From: Dicaeum eximium
Lineage: Eukaryota > Chordata > Aves > Passeriformes > Dicaeidae
DNA: 64,000 nucleotides
Direction of reading: 5' to 3'
NCBI GenBank assembly: GCA_013396995.1
Contig: VWZP01008345.1
Span: 859,964-923,963, forward strand
Shown here in pieces: positions 35,901-47,100 of the stretch. The notes beneath the pieces were generated by a model, which searched no databases, had not been told where the DNA came from, and saw only the letters and a list, made by a program, of their open reading frames with translations. Each line of letters opens with the position of its first letter. Within the stretch, counting starts at the first letter, position 1. A program made the position numbers and the translations under genes.

Positions 35901-38619
35901 CTGGGAAACTCAAGGCAGTTCCCAGCATGTGTAAATCTAATTGAATTTTGACTTGCCTTCAAAACCAGTGATCCCTGATTGTCATCTGGTGGAGCACAGG
36001 AGACAGATTGGCAAACTGCACCCAAACACTCCGTCCCTCCATGGGAGTTTTGTATTTCAGCATTTTAATTTTGCACAGGATTAAACCCTGAGAGAGCCAG
36101 GAGTTGCCCTCTCTGTTGCCCTCCCCTGAAGCAGCAGACACATGGATTTGCCAGTGAATTCAGCTCCAAGTTTCTCTTCTCCCCTCCTTGAAACTGAAAG
36201 AAGTGAACTGAAATTGCAGAGGAGAAGTGGGCTATTGCTTGGACTTTGCTGCTGTTCTTCCTGTTTCTACAGCTATTTGTTTTCAGTACAGTGAGACTTC
36301 TCAAAGCAATTCTTTCACTTTCTCCCATAGGAATCCATAATAAGTTTTTGGTAACTTTTCTTCTTTAATTTGATAGCTGGTAATCTTCACAGCACTATCT
36401 CCATCAAGCCTGTCTGCTCATTTCCTTACATCCCCTTTTTCCCTCCCCTCCCCAGATTATCATGGAGACTCTGGCAGCGATAAAAGCCAATAGAAAATCA
36501 CAAGTATTAAAATCTCTAACAAACCCTTGTCACATCCAGCCCAGCCCAGAGAGACGAGTATTCTCTATGTAGCTCTGGTCCCATTTTTTCAGGGGTTTGG
36601 GGTTTGTTTGTTTGTTGTTTGGTTGGTTGGCTGATTTTGTTTGTTTGTTTGGTTTGGTTTGGGGTTTTTTTCGGGGGTGGGGGAGGAACTCCCAGAGGTG
36701 TAAAGAAAAGCAGCTTGTCATTGGAATACACGGTATTCTTCTGAATCTCTGAATCACCATCACTATCCTTTAAAAGGAGAAAAGCAAGGCTTAACACAGA
36801 GCCTGGTACACGATGACATTTGATGCACACACGTTGCTAACAACCTTTGAGTGTTTTGCATACAAATTGTTACTTGGATCCACAGGCTGTCTACAGACCC
36901 AGAACACATTATTATATTACCTATACAGCTCTGCTGCTGATCTCTTACAAAACAGTTGCAAGTATGCCAATTCTTGGTTATTTATTTAAAGCAGGACACT
37001 GAAAGCACATACACAAGAGCAGAGGTAGTCTCTTAATTAGCCACTTCATATGTTTGAGAAGCCCAGACAGATCTATCCATGGTCAGCCCTCCTTATCCTG
37101 CTTATTTTAGAGCTGGGAGCTCCTTCAGCCTCTCCAGGAAGCACAGCACCGTGCTCCAAAGCATCAGCAAGCACTGAAGGAGAATCCTTGTGCTTTAAGG
37201 GGTGCCAGTCCTTATTTCTTTCTCAACCAGCAGCTTCCTAGTGCTGTCAGCCCAAGAAAAGTGGGATTGGCCACCCTTCTGCCAGCTACTGGAATTATGT
37301 CACTTACCTCAGGGAAGACTCACCAGGCATACATTTAAAGAGGTGTCACAAAAAATAAACCAGCCTGCAACAGGAAATTTCCCATGTCTGAAATCTTTTG
37401 GAGCCTTACAAAAATGGGATGCACAAATAAGACTCCCTTCCCTCCCAGACAGCTTTAACTTGCATTAGCAGTATTTAATCAGCAGTTCACTGCTGACCTT
37501 GGCTGCATTACAAGGAGGTATTTGCAGAAGGATGGAAAGATTTTAAACAATTTACCCAATGTGTTGGATGCAAACAGGCCTTTCTTTAAACACCAAGCAT
37601 GCAAGTCCTTAGGCCAGTTAATTTTTTGTTAACAGATTTATCACAAAAGGAAAGTACTGTGTTTCTTTCCTGTTGAATAGGAACTTGGGCTTCAGAGAAA
37701 TAACTTCAGAGCAGGGATTGAATGGAGACCAGAGGATGGCTATTGCTTTTAAGGAAGCCATTAATAAGAGATAATGTAATTAGAGGTGACATTCTAAATA
37801 CATTTTCACCATGCCAGCTTGGGTGGCTGAGTGTTGACACTAAATGTTGACATTTTTCCAGACTTTGCCAGCAAGAAGCTCCTTAGCCACGCTGTGCCAG
37901 CAACTGCTGGCCCTCTCACAGAAGCAGCTCCTGCAAGGTAAAGGCAGGCACACAAAGATCTGGAGAAAGCCACTTCCAGCCTGGCTTTGATTAACTGATA
38001 AAGCTTAAATTATTAAAGATTAAATGATTAAAAGATTAAATTTAAAAGCTCGAGGTCTTGCTTTTTTTTCATTAATAGGTATCACCAGCACAAGCCACGT
38101 GTATAGTTCTTGCATCTTACCAAAGACTGATTAAGGACAGGTGATTTGCTGGCCCATCCACAAAACTCCTGCTGGCTTCAGCAGGACTTTTCCCATATTT
38201 AATAAAAGCATGACCTGCACAGTTTGGAACAGAGACATCTCTGGACATGCCATGCTGAAGGATCACACCAACACTGTGAAATGAAATCCTTGCTTTTCAT
38301 CAAGCACCACAAAGAGCAGATTTGCAGCAACCCAACACTGGAGCCAAGGAAACAACAACTCTGAGCAGCCAACCACAAACCCCAACGTGCTCCATTCAGT
38401 CAGCACCACCACAGATGGTGCCAGCCCTGCTCCACTCTCTCTTCTGGCTCTTCTCCACATCCCTCTGCACAACTCCCAAGGCGTGGACTTCCTGCTTTTC
38501 CATCATTTTGCCACTTTAGTCGTCTCCTCCTAAAGAGCACATGAACCTGCCAATTATAGTCCTGTGGTTGCAGGTAGCTTTTAGTAAAAAAAGGCAACAA
38601 GGAACTTCAATCTTGAGGC
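26991..38619. other. Non-coding region between SYT17 and ITPRIPL2
   Basis: No open frame here shows a recognisable protein family or a series of spliced conserved exons. It contains an 11-nt C run (29649-29659), a T/G-rich simple repeat (36594-36686), a degenerate GATTAAA-like repeat near 38003-38045, and a possible ancient repeat relic near 27655-27730. A TATA-like TATAAATA at 31029-31036 on the plus strand has no supported transcript. Confidence 0.6.
36594..36686. repeat. T/G-rich simple repeat
   Basis: Degenerate (TTTG)n / (GGTTT)n tract followed by T and G runs. It is low-complexity sequence and needs no function. Confidence 0.85.
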
Positions 38620-41600
38620 ACAGATGCTTTAACAGGGTTGTTTATTATTACAGTGAAATATTCAAACAAAACCACCAACTTTTTATGAAAACAATAAAAG
38701 TGCAAATGTATTTTGGAATTAAATAGAAAATGAATTTATAAACGTTTCATTAAAATGGGCTGACACTTTGAGTCTATAAACACTTTTTAAAAACCAAAAC
38801 AATAGCAGCTGAATACTTCAGTTTTATCTTTGGTCTTATGATTAACCAGCAAAAAATAGTTGTACCAGGAATGCCCATTACAAACAGATATTTAAAATTT
38901 ACATTACTCCATAGAGATTCAAAGTCAAAAGAGGAATGTTTGCAAGATATTTGGTCAGATAAAATATAATGCCTTTGAGAAATAGACAGCATTTTTCAAT
39001 ACAAAATGAAATTTCATATATGGATTTTGGGACTGTAAATTAACTTATTCTCTTGCAGGTGTCACTCCTCTTCCCAATCAACATTCAATAAAAACAACTT
39101 CATTTGCACAATCTTTGCATAATTAGGCTGCAGGTAAGAGAACCAAGAGACCATGCTCTTTTTTCTGTGTTTGTGTTTCTGTTTACACACATTCAGGCAA
39201 CCCTACTGAATCCATGGTACATTATATCAGCACAGCCTCAGCAAACAGGTATTCATAACCTGGCTGTGTATCCATGGGCTGGGAGAGGAGGAGGAAGGCA
39301 AAAGGGCCACAGGATTACTGACATGGGTCAAGCTCCCTGTACACATCCCTGGAGATAAGGCCCTGTAACAGCTGCAGCACACAGCAGGCACCAGTGCTGT
39401 CATGTTTCTGTGCAGTAAGATGAATGCTGTAACAGAAACCCAATTTCTACCAGCTCCTTTTGTCAATCATATTCATGAATGCATGCTTCAGAGCAGATAA
39501 GGAGAATACATTTAATATCTCAGCTGCACACCTGAGCCACCAAGTGCACACACACTGCCTCATGGCAGGATGCCCCCTCACTTCAAGGCTCACCCATTTC
39601 CTCCACCATGAACTCAAAACATGCCTTGCTGAGCAAAAACTCCCTCTGAAGATGGACCTGCATAGCTAATGAACTGAGGCTTTGCCCCACTTTTTACCCT
39701 GATGGACTCATCTGCTTTGGAAATATTGTCTAAACAAAAGCCACTTAAATCTCTTTACCCTACACTCCAAATCCACTTGCTTTCAACAGTTCTCCAATTT
39801 TACCCCACTTCATTTGGCTTGTTTGCAGTGCATCTTCACTGACAGTTTACCATCATTGTCACTCACACCTCAGCCCAACTTTCATTTTCTAAACTATTTA
39901 CATTCTCCACCATCTCTTCTTGTCATGTATTTTCCAATGCAACTCTCTTCTCCTGCCCTTACTACATTTTAGTGAGAAAGTCCTTACCAAATCCATTACA
40001 GATTTCCATGTATTGTGGCAATACCGAACAAATGTACACCCCTTTCCAGAGAAAAGATCCCTTTTCAGAGACAGGGATGCAGTGATATAAACACACACAG
40101 CTGACTGAAGTGATCATGATGCCAGAATTAACAGCTCAAGGATTTTCATGTCAAGAGTTCAGGCAGCCACAGCACCCTGGGCTGACCATCTTGTTCTTCT
40201 TTGGGCAAAAGATTCAATGGCTTTGATTGCAGAACTGCATCTTATTTTAAATACCAAGAAACACAAGCCTGCAAAAATAGTACATATGTCTGCTACAAAA
40301 AAACCCACAACAACCCAGAAACACCAATGTAGCTGACTTAGTCTTAAATACCATGTGCAAAGAACATTTGATCAATACTACCTATAAATACACTATTTGT
40401 ATTTGTAGAAAGAAGCACAGTGCTTCAAATACAAAAATAACCCAGCTTGTGGGTGTGACCTATGCCATAATTACCTGAAAATATGACTGCAAGAGCAGTT
40501 AAAGAAATAGAAGTAGGCAAACATCTGCCTAGGGAGTGTTTCCATTTAGAAAAATAGATTTGTATAAAGCTTCATAGATTTTGAAAATGTTTGTTTCACG
40601 TTCTGATGCACAGAACTGTGAGTAAGGCACACCAATACATCAGGGAGGGGAAGAGCAGGTTAGTAACTTCAGGCTATCCTAAAGCTTCCCAGAAGTTACA
40701 CTTGGTCCTTCTCAATTCCAGAGTGCTCACTCAGGACACAGCATTGCAGGTAATAAGGCACATGCTCAGCTTCCTGAGCACCAGCAATTCAGCAACAAAT
40801 TTTGGGACTTAATTCATCAGATACTTGAGCAGGTGACCAAAAAAAGCAAGGATTTGAAGGTCTGAATTTTCTGACACCCTGGCACACCTGCAGTAGTAGC
40901 TAAGGACACTTGCAAACCTGGCTGCATGACAACTCACCAGGTTATTCCAGCAACTGGGACATAACCAGACAAAATGTGGCAATTATCTGCCTGGTATTTA
41001 TACTCAGAGGACACCAGAATCTGTAGCCCAAGACTGCCACTGTACCACAAATAATTCTGAAGTACCCTGAATATTTTACTTTCTTCTCCCCATAACAAAA
41101 TAACAATCTGCTATAGTACAGCACTAGAAAATCCCATCAAGGTTATTTGGTTCTAACACTGACACAATTGGACAACTGGTTAGGCAGTCGTCCAAAAATC
41201 CCACCAAACTCCTACCAGGGAGCAGGAGGGTGCCACAGTCAACTTATGGCACTGAGATTTGGACTGGTTTAAGGTTTGTTCTAAAATATAATACAGAATT
41301 TCTTATTTTGTTGTTGGTCCTTGAGGTAAAGCATATTCTATGGAAATAATACTTGAATACAGAAACAAATAATAAAACTTAACTAGAACCCACAAACAAA
41401 TGAACCTCAGAGTATTTCTTTAAAAGGTTTTCCTTGGGATAATTCAAACACTACTCTTTAACAAAATACTAATGCCTCCTCAATAGCAATATTTAGTGCA
41501 GCCAATTATCCTAAAAATAAGGCCTTTGTGAAAATAAAGTGCTATTTGTTTCCTTCTATCTGTATTTCAATCCTTCAGTATAACCTTCACTTGAACACAA

Positions 41601-42209
41601 AGGTGAAACCAGATTCTTCATCCTGTTATCAGAATAGTTTAACTTCTTCCCTCAAGTTTACATTAACATGTCTTACCTTTCTATTTAGCACAATGTGCTT
41701 GATTACCCAGGAAATTTAAAGCATGGCATTGAGCATTTCAAACTGTGATCCACACCCATGCTCTAGTGCTTATCACATTTTAAGAACATCTTGGTACATT
41801 GATGGATTTGGGAGGGACTGTTTGCACTTAAAAGACTTTTAAATCCCACATGGATTTTGCATCATAAAATCTCAGAAAAAGCTCTATTTTGCCACTCAGA
41901 CAAAAAGTTAACACGGCTTTCTAAAAATGTCAGTTTGAGCCTTTTAGTTTGCAAACCATTGACTGAAGGCAACACTGAGGCGTTTCCCCAGAAATGTCAA
42001 AATTTTCCCACATACAAGCAATGAGAATCACAAGTTCACTAAGTCTTGTCCTGGTTTTCTCAGGTCGGGAACAAAGCCACAGAAGCACATCCCATCAGTC
42101 CCACCATCCTCAGGCAGGTGCAGACTCTCGAAGCCGCAGCGAGCTGGGAGTGTGTGACACCCCGGGCGAGTCCCTGGTGCCAGCAGCTCTCAGCTCTGCC
42201 TGCCCCAGC
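38620..42209 (-). other. Probable ITPRIPL2 3' UTR
   Basis: About 3.6 kb of AT-rich sequence without a gene follows the ITPRIPL2 stop codon. On the minus strand AATAAA lies at 38641-38646, embedded in AATAATAAAC, a plausible cleavage and polyadenylation signal. Mammalian ITPRIPL2 has a long 3' UTR, which makes this extent reasonable. The end point is an inference from sequence alone; earlier polyadenylation cannot be excluded. Confidence 0.42.
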
Positions 42210-43189
42210 TCACTCTGCCGGCGGCTCCCGCTTGGTCTCAGCCGTGTGTCGGCAGGGGCCGGGCAGCGGGCGCAGGTACCGGGGGCTGCTGTACATCCTG
42301 ATGATGTGCGGGGCCTGCACCCAGGTGCTGATCAGCTGGAAGGCCACGAGGTCCAACGTGGGCCCGTCGAAGGCAGACAGCAAGTTCACAGGGGCCGCTT
42401 CCTTGAGGAACCGGGGCAGCGCCACGGCCTCGGGGATGCTGGTGTTGCCCAGGAAGAAATCCATCAGCACCTGCTTGCGCAGGCAGTCCCTGAGGTACAG
42501 CACCAGGTCCTCCAGCCGCTCCAGCAGGAATCGCTCATCCCAGGCCTCCAAGGGCCCCTGCAGCAGCAGGGAGAACAGGGCCGTCTTCAGGATGTAGGAG
42601 GAGAGCGCTCGGCCCCACTGGGAGCAGAAGGGCTCCTCCAGGCCGTGCCTGCGGAGGTCCCGCAGGCCCTTGAGGATCTGCAGGCACTTGAGGTGGCAGG
42701 AGGCGGCCGGCGCCTGCTCCTTCAGCCAGCCCAGCAGCCGCTGCTCCTGCCGCGAGGCGTTGAGGCCCCAGAGCGCCTCGGCGGCCAGGGAGCCGTGCGG
42801 GCCCTCGGGCGGCAGGGCCGTGAGGTAGAGCGCGTCGCCGAGAGGGATGGCGGGGATGAGGCGCACGGCCATGGAGATGTGGCAGCAGACGTAGTCGGAG
42901 CAGGGCAGGATGTGCAGCGTGGGCGGGTGCCCGGGGCACGCCGAGAGGCTGACGCGGCACCGCTCCTGCAGCCGATACCGCACGGCTCCCAGGCACCGCT
43001 GCAGATGGCCCTGGAACCAGCGCAGCACCAGTCCCGAGGAGAGGTGGCTGCGGCCCTGCAGCTCCACACAGAAGCCCTCGGCGAAGGGCCGGCAGCGTCG
43101 CGTCCAGCCGTCCTTCGCCCGCAGGCCGCAGAGGAAGGCGCCGCACGGCCCCAGCCAGTCAGCAGAGCGCGGCTGGGGCTCCAGGTGCG
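42210..43189 (-). CDS. ITPRIPL2: ITPRIPL2 (ITPRIP-like 2), C-terminal 325 residues
   Basis: An open frame runs on the minus strand from the gap edge (first full codon at 43187) to TGA at 42212-42210, giving 325 residues with no intron, as in the single-coding-exon ITPRIPL2. It contains CGAFLCGLRAKDGWTRRCRP, FAEGFCVELQGR, LVLRWFQGHLQRCLGAVRY, PPTLHILPCSDYVCCHISMA, EALWGLNASRQEQRLLGWL, WGRALSSYILKTALF and LREAAPVNLL-like SAFDGPTLDLVA segments, consistent with the Mab-21/ITPRIP fold. Family members are predicted membrane-associated with an N-terminal hydrophobic segment, absent here because it falls in the gap. Molecular function is poorly known. Position between COQ7 and SYT17 in the same orientation matches mammals. 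The usual length is about 535 aa, so roughly 200 residues are missing. Confidence 0.93.
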
Positions 43190-43499
43190 NNNNNNNNNNN
43201 NNNNNNNNNNNNNNNNNNNNNNNNNNNNNNNNNNNNNNNNNNNNNNNNNNNNNNNNNNNNNNNNNNNNNNNNNNNNNNNNNNNNNNNNNNNNNNNNNNNN
43301 NNNNNNNNNNNNNNNNNNNNNNNNNNNNNNNNNNNNNNNNNNNNNNNNNNNNNNNNNNNNNNNNNNNNNNNNNNNNNNNNNNNNNNNNNNNNNNNNNNNN
43401 NNNNNNNNNNNNNNNNNNNNNNNNNNNNNNNNNNNNNNNNNNNNNNNNNNNNNNNNNNNNNNNNNNNNNNNNNNNNNNNNNNNNNNNNNNNNNNNNNNN
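43190..43499. other. Assembly gap (310 N) inside ITPRIPL2
   Basis: This N run removes the start of ITPRIPL2. The missing N-terminal part (about 200 codons, 600 bp) is larger than 310 bp, and the sequence right of the gap does not look like the ITPRIPL2 N-terminus, so the gap length is probably nominal or too short. Confidence 1.
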
Positions 43500-43850
43500 C
43501 CTCGCCCCGCCGCGCCCTGCCTGCCCCGGCCGCCGCTGCGCCCCGCTCCGCTGCCGGCTTCCTCTTCCGACGGACGCGGCCCCGCGTCAGCCGCCGGCTG
43601 AGCTCAGAGGAAATGCCGCGGGCGGCGGCCCGAGGGCCGGGGGCGTTGTCCGACGGGGGCCGGCCCGGGGCGGGAGCGGCGCCGCCCGCGCGGGCGCGGG
43701 TTCTTTCCCGATTTCGCGATCTCCCGCTTCCCCGATCTGCAGCTTTCCCGCCTTCCCGCCCAGCGAGGCAGAGCCCCCGCAGCCCTGCCCGTGCCGGCCC
43801 CGAAAGGGGAGCGACAGTCGGGTTCCGTGCCCCTCACTGCAACAGCGTCC
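43500..43850 (-). promoter_or_regulatory. CpG island, ITPRIPL2 5' flank
   Basis: Very GC-rich, CpG-dense sequence immediately upstream of the ITPRIPL2 CDS gap. It contains an ETS-like CGGAAGAGGAAG on the minus strand near 43560-43571. Probably the promoter and 5' UTR of ITPRIPL2; the island continues left into the CDS to about 42560. The start site cannot be placed. Confidence 0.55.
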
Positions 43851-44093
43851 CGCAGCGTGTTTTGGTGTGAAACTGCGAGTTTCTGTACCCCTGCAAGAGG
43901 GGACGGCGGTGTCGTGTCACAAGCTCCACGTTGCACGTTTTTCCTCAAGTGTTACGGGCCTGTCCCACTGCAGGCGAGTCCCTCCCGTTCCCAGCTCTGC
44001 CCGAGGGTCTCGGTGCCAGAGGAGCAGCAAAGCCATCAGTGCCAGTGCACCAGGGTGTGTACGGGCTGCTGCCGTATTAACAGCTGTCTGCAG

Positions 44094-44125
44094 TCATAGA
44101 ATCATTCAATAGCCTTGGGATTTTT
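44094..44125 (-). repeat. Possible CR1 3'-end relic
   Basis: TCATAGAATCATTCAATAG resembles the reverse complement of the CR1 3' terminal repeat followed by a few body bases. It is too short to be sure. Confidence 0.3.
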
Positions 44126-47100
44126 ACCTCGTGCCCAAATTATTAACAAATTAAGAGGGAAGAAATAACCCCGGGGGTTAAATCTACACAGATACTTAAG
44201 ATAATTTTTAAACACATAGTTTGCTGGGAATATGTTAAACTGTCTCAAATACTGATGGGGACAGGGTCATCATCCTCAACTTCTGTTTGCTTGATAAATA
44301 TTTACAGAGTTTTGAAACTGTTTGCTGAAGTTTAAGGACCATCCATGTAAGCATTCTGCTCGGTTTAGTTTTGGGTGATAACGCTCCTGCTGGTGCATCT
44401 GCACAGTGGCATGGGTGGCTCCACGAAGGTGAAAAGCAGTGCTTGAACACAAGAGACTGAGCCCAGCAAGCTGCAAACGCTGTAACAAGGAATGTGTCAG
44501 AGAACCAAGAGATATGCCATACAAATGTTTGGTTATGCAATTAGTGTTTATATGAAATGAAATATGACTTTAGGTACACAAAAATCATACCTGACAGGAA
44601 GCAGCATATGTTGCATAGCCAAGATGCTGCACACAAAGGCAAACTAGGTAACCAAGGTCAAGCAGCCTGAATTAATTCACAGGCAAGCAAACTAGGGTGA
44701 GAGTCAAAAGTCCACTTGAGAGATACAAACAGAAGTCCTAATCACTCCAACTCTGACTCTTGGAGCTATGATCAGGAGATTGGGGATTTTTAAAATTACA
44801 AATAAAGCAGATGTAAAGGCAAGAAACCGCAGGCAATTTTATAACATCTCAGCCAGCAAAATATTCCATGTCCTACAACCAAAAGCATGTTGTCTGACAG
44901 TTCCAGCCAGCTAAGTCCATAGCCTTGCCACTCAGAAATATCATCCCACAACAGCCAGGTCTTGCAAAGAAAACCCAGGAAGTGAAAATCATCTTTCTTT
45001 CCCATTCCTTGTTTCATATTTTCCTATATTTCTTCACAAGGCTGAATGAGATGACAAAGCCATTCATTGTTCTGCTTATTGCCTGTGACCCATCACTTCA
45101 CTTTGTCCTGCACCCACAAAACTCCAAACTGTTTAAATAACACAGCTGTGCTGGTATTAAACCGATCCTTCAAGATGTTTTATTGGAAAATGTTGAACTC
45201 CGTGAACCCTTGGCTCATACATTCAATTTTTACTAGCCTGTTTTTTTTTCACCCTCAAGCCCAGCATGTTTCACATGCCTTTGGGCCTTGCTCAAGGCAC
45301 ACTGATTTTTCAAAACAGGCTGCACTCTCTTTTCATGCAAGGTTGATTTGATTAGCTGCACAGCCACGCTCAGGAGACAGACAGCTACATCTGCAGGAGC
45401 TGGCACAGCCCTTCATGCCTGCTGCCCTCGGGGAACCTAGAGCTTGCCAGCACAGCAGTTATCCCTGTGGGATTGTGCACAGGGCAGTGCTGCAGCTCCC
45501 CAGGCAGCCGTGGGCTCCACGGGCTGGAGGAAATGCAGATATCACCCCTGGCAGTGGCACAGCCCCAGGGGCCAGCTGGCCGAGGCTGTGGCCAGCCACA
45601 CCAGGCCTGGCAGTGCAAACAGGCTCAGCACAAGTGCCCAGGTGGTGCTGGGGCAGAGACTCTCAGGCTGCAGAGTAACAGGTTAAATAATGTGACCTTA
45701 ACATCAGAACCAGAATGAATCCACAGCACTGACTTTTACCACCGCTGTTTTAATTACTAGCTAGCCCTTTCTCTCCTCCTCAGCCAGAGGCAAGATGAAA
45801 TCTGTAGAGCCTTGGGCTGATGAAAGATGGCCAGTGGCCTGTTTTCTGGGATCTTGGCTGCTTCATGACTCCCTGAGTACAGGGTGAGTCTCTGGGAAAA
45901 ATGCTGAGTATGTCAGAGGTGGGAGATGTCCCAGAGGTGCTCAGCTTTATGAAGTTTTTAACAGCAGCTGTGTACTCAAGAAAAATAATAGCTTGTACAT
46001 TAATAAACATGACCTCAAAATTGTGACCAGAGAGAATTCATAACATCAATTTTTACTCCCATTGTTTAAATCACCCATTGTTTAAATCTATGTTATCTAA
46101 ACACTCACTCCAGAATGTCCCATATACAGGATATCCTGCTCACTAAATAAGGAATAATGTTATTCTTTAAAAAGTTGAGCTAAAAATAGCCCATGATAGC
46201 TCTGGGGGAGATTTGCAGAGGCAAAAGAAAGCAGTGGGTCAGAGCATCCATTAAAGTTTCTCCACAGTGGGCAGTATTTCATACATCTGTGTGACTGATC
46301 TGTTCGTGCTCCAGTACACCAGCCACTGTCAGAGACAGACAGAGCACACACCTGAGGAGAGAGAGGAAGTGGTAGAAAGACAGAAGGCATAAACAGGTGA
46401 TGATATTTGTCTGATGCTTTTATGATCTACCTGAGACACAGCCCTGAGATTTCCTCCCAGCTATCCCAGGTTGGTATCTGCCCTGCTGAACCAGAGCTGC
46501 ACAGTCTAATGCAGGTGCAGGGGGAAGTCTCTGGGGATCCCTTTCTGCACCAGTGCTGTACAGCTGCTTTTCTACAGCAGGTGGGTTGTACCTCCATCTT
46601 CTCATAATGCACTATTAAACAGTCTATAGCAGAAAAGTGCAATAATTGATTGCAAAAAAATAAAAGTCTAAATGCTTGGTCACTTGGCTTCATGTCCCAG
46701 TAATTACTCTTCTAATTATTTCCTCTGAAAGCAAAGCTACCAGCACATCTCTCCCACAGCCCACTTGACAGTCCAGCCAAGTAGATGCCATGATCAAAAT
46801 AAACATCCTTTGCCTGCTATTCCTCCGACTCCCAGATTTTATGGGATACTACTAACTACAATACAAACCAACAGCATCAGACAGACATAAATCCATTTTT
46901 TATTGTGGACTAATGGATCTCTGCCAGTCACAGCAGCAGGGGAAGGGAAAACAGGAGAGGGTGTCTTGCTACCACAAAGGGCTGAGGGAGCCAAACCTCC
47001 AGAGCAGTACGTGGACATGAATGAGTTTGGGGTGTAGGGGTATTACTGCACATTCCATCTTAAAATATTTTCTGTTTACTAAGTTGGATGTGCTTGCCAC

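Noticed and set aside
42535..43146. Second minus-strand frame over ITPRIPL2
   Set aside because: Shadow frame of the ITPRIPL2 CDS; the true frame carries the Mab-21/ITPRIP features and ends at 42210.
41994..43601. Plus-strand open frame of 535 codons across the gap
   Set aside because: It is the antisense of ITPRIPL2 in a GC-rich region, passes through N, and its translation has no recognisable domain.
42910..44112. Plus-strand 400-codon frame across the same gap
   Set aside because: CpG-island composition and an N run keep it open; low-complexity Arg/Pro/Ala translation and no homology seen.
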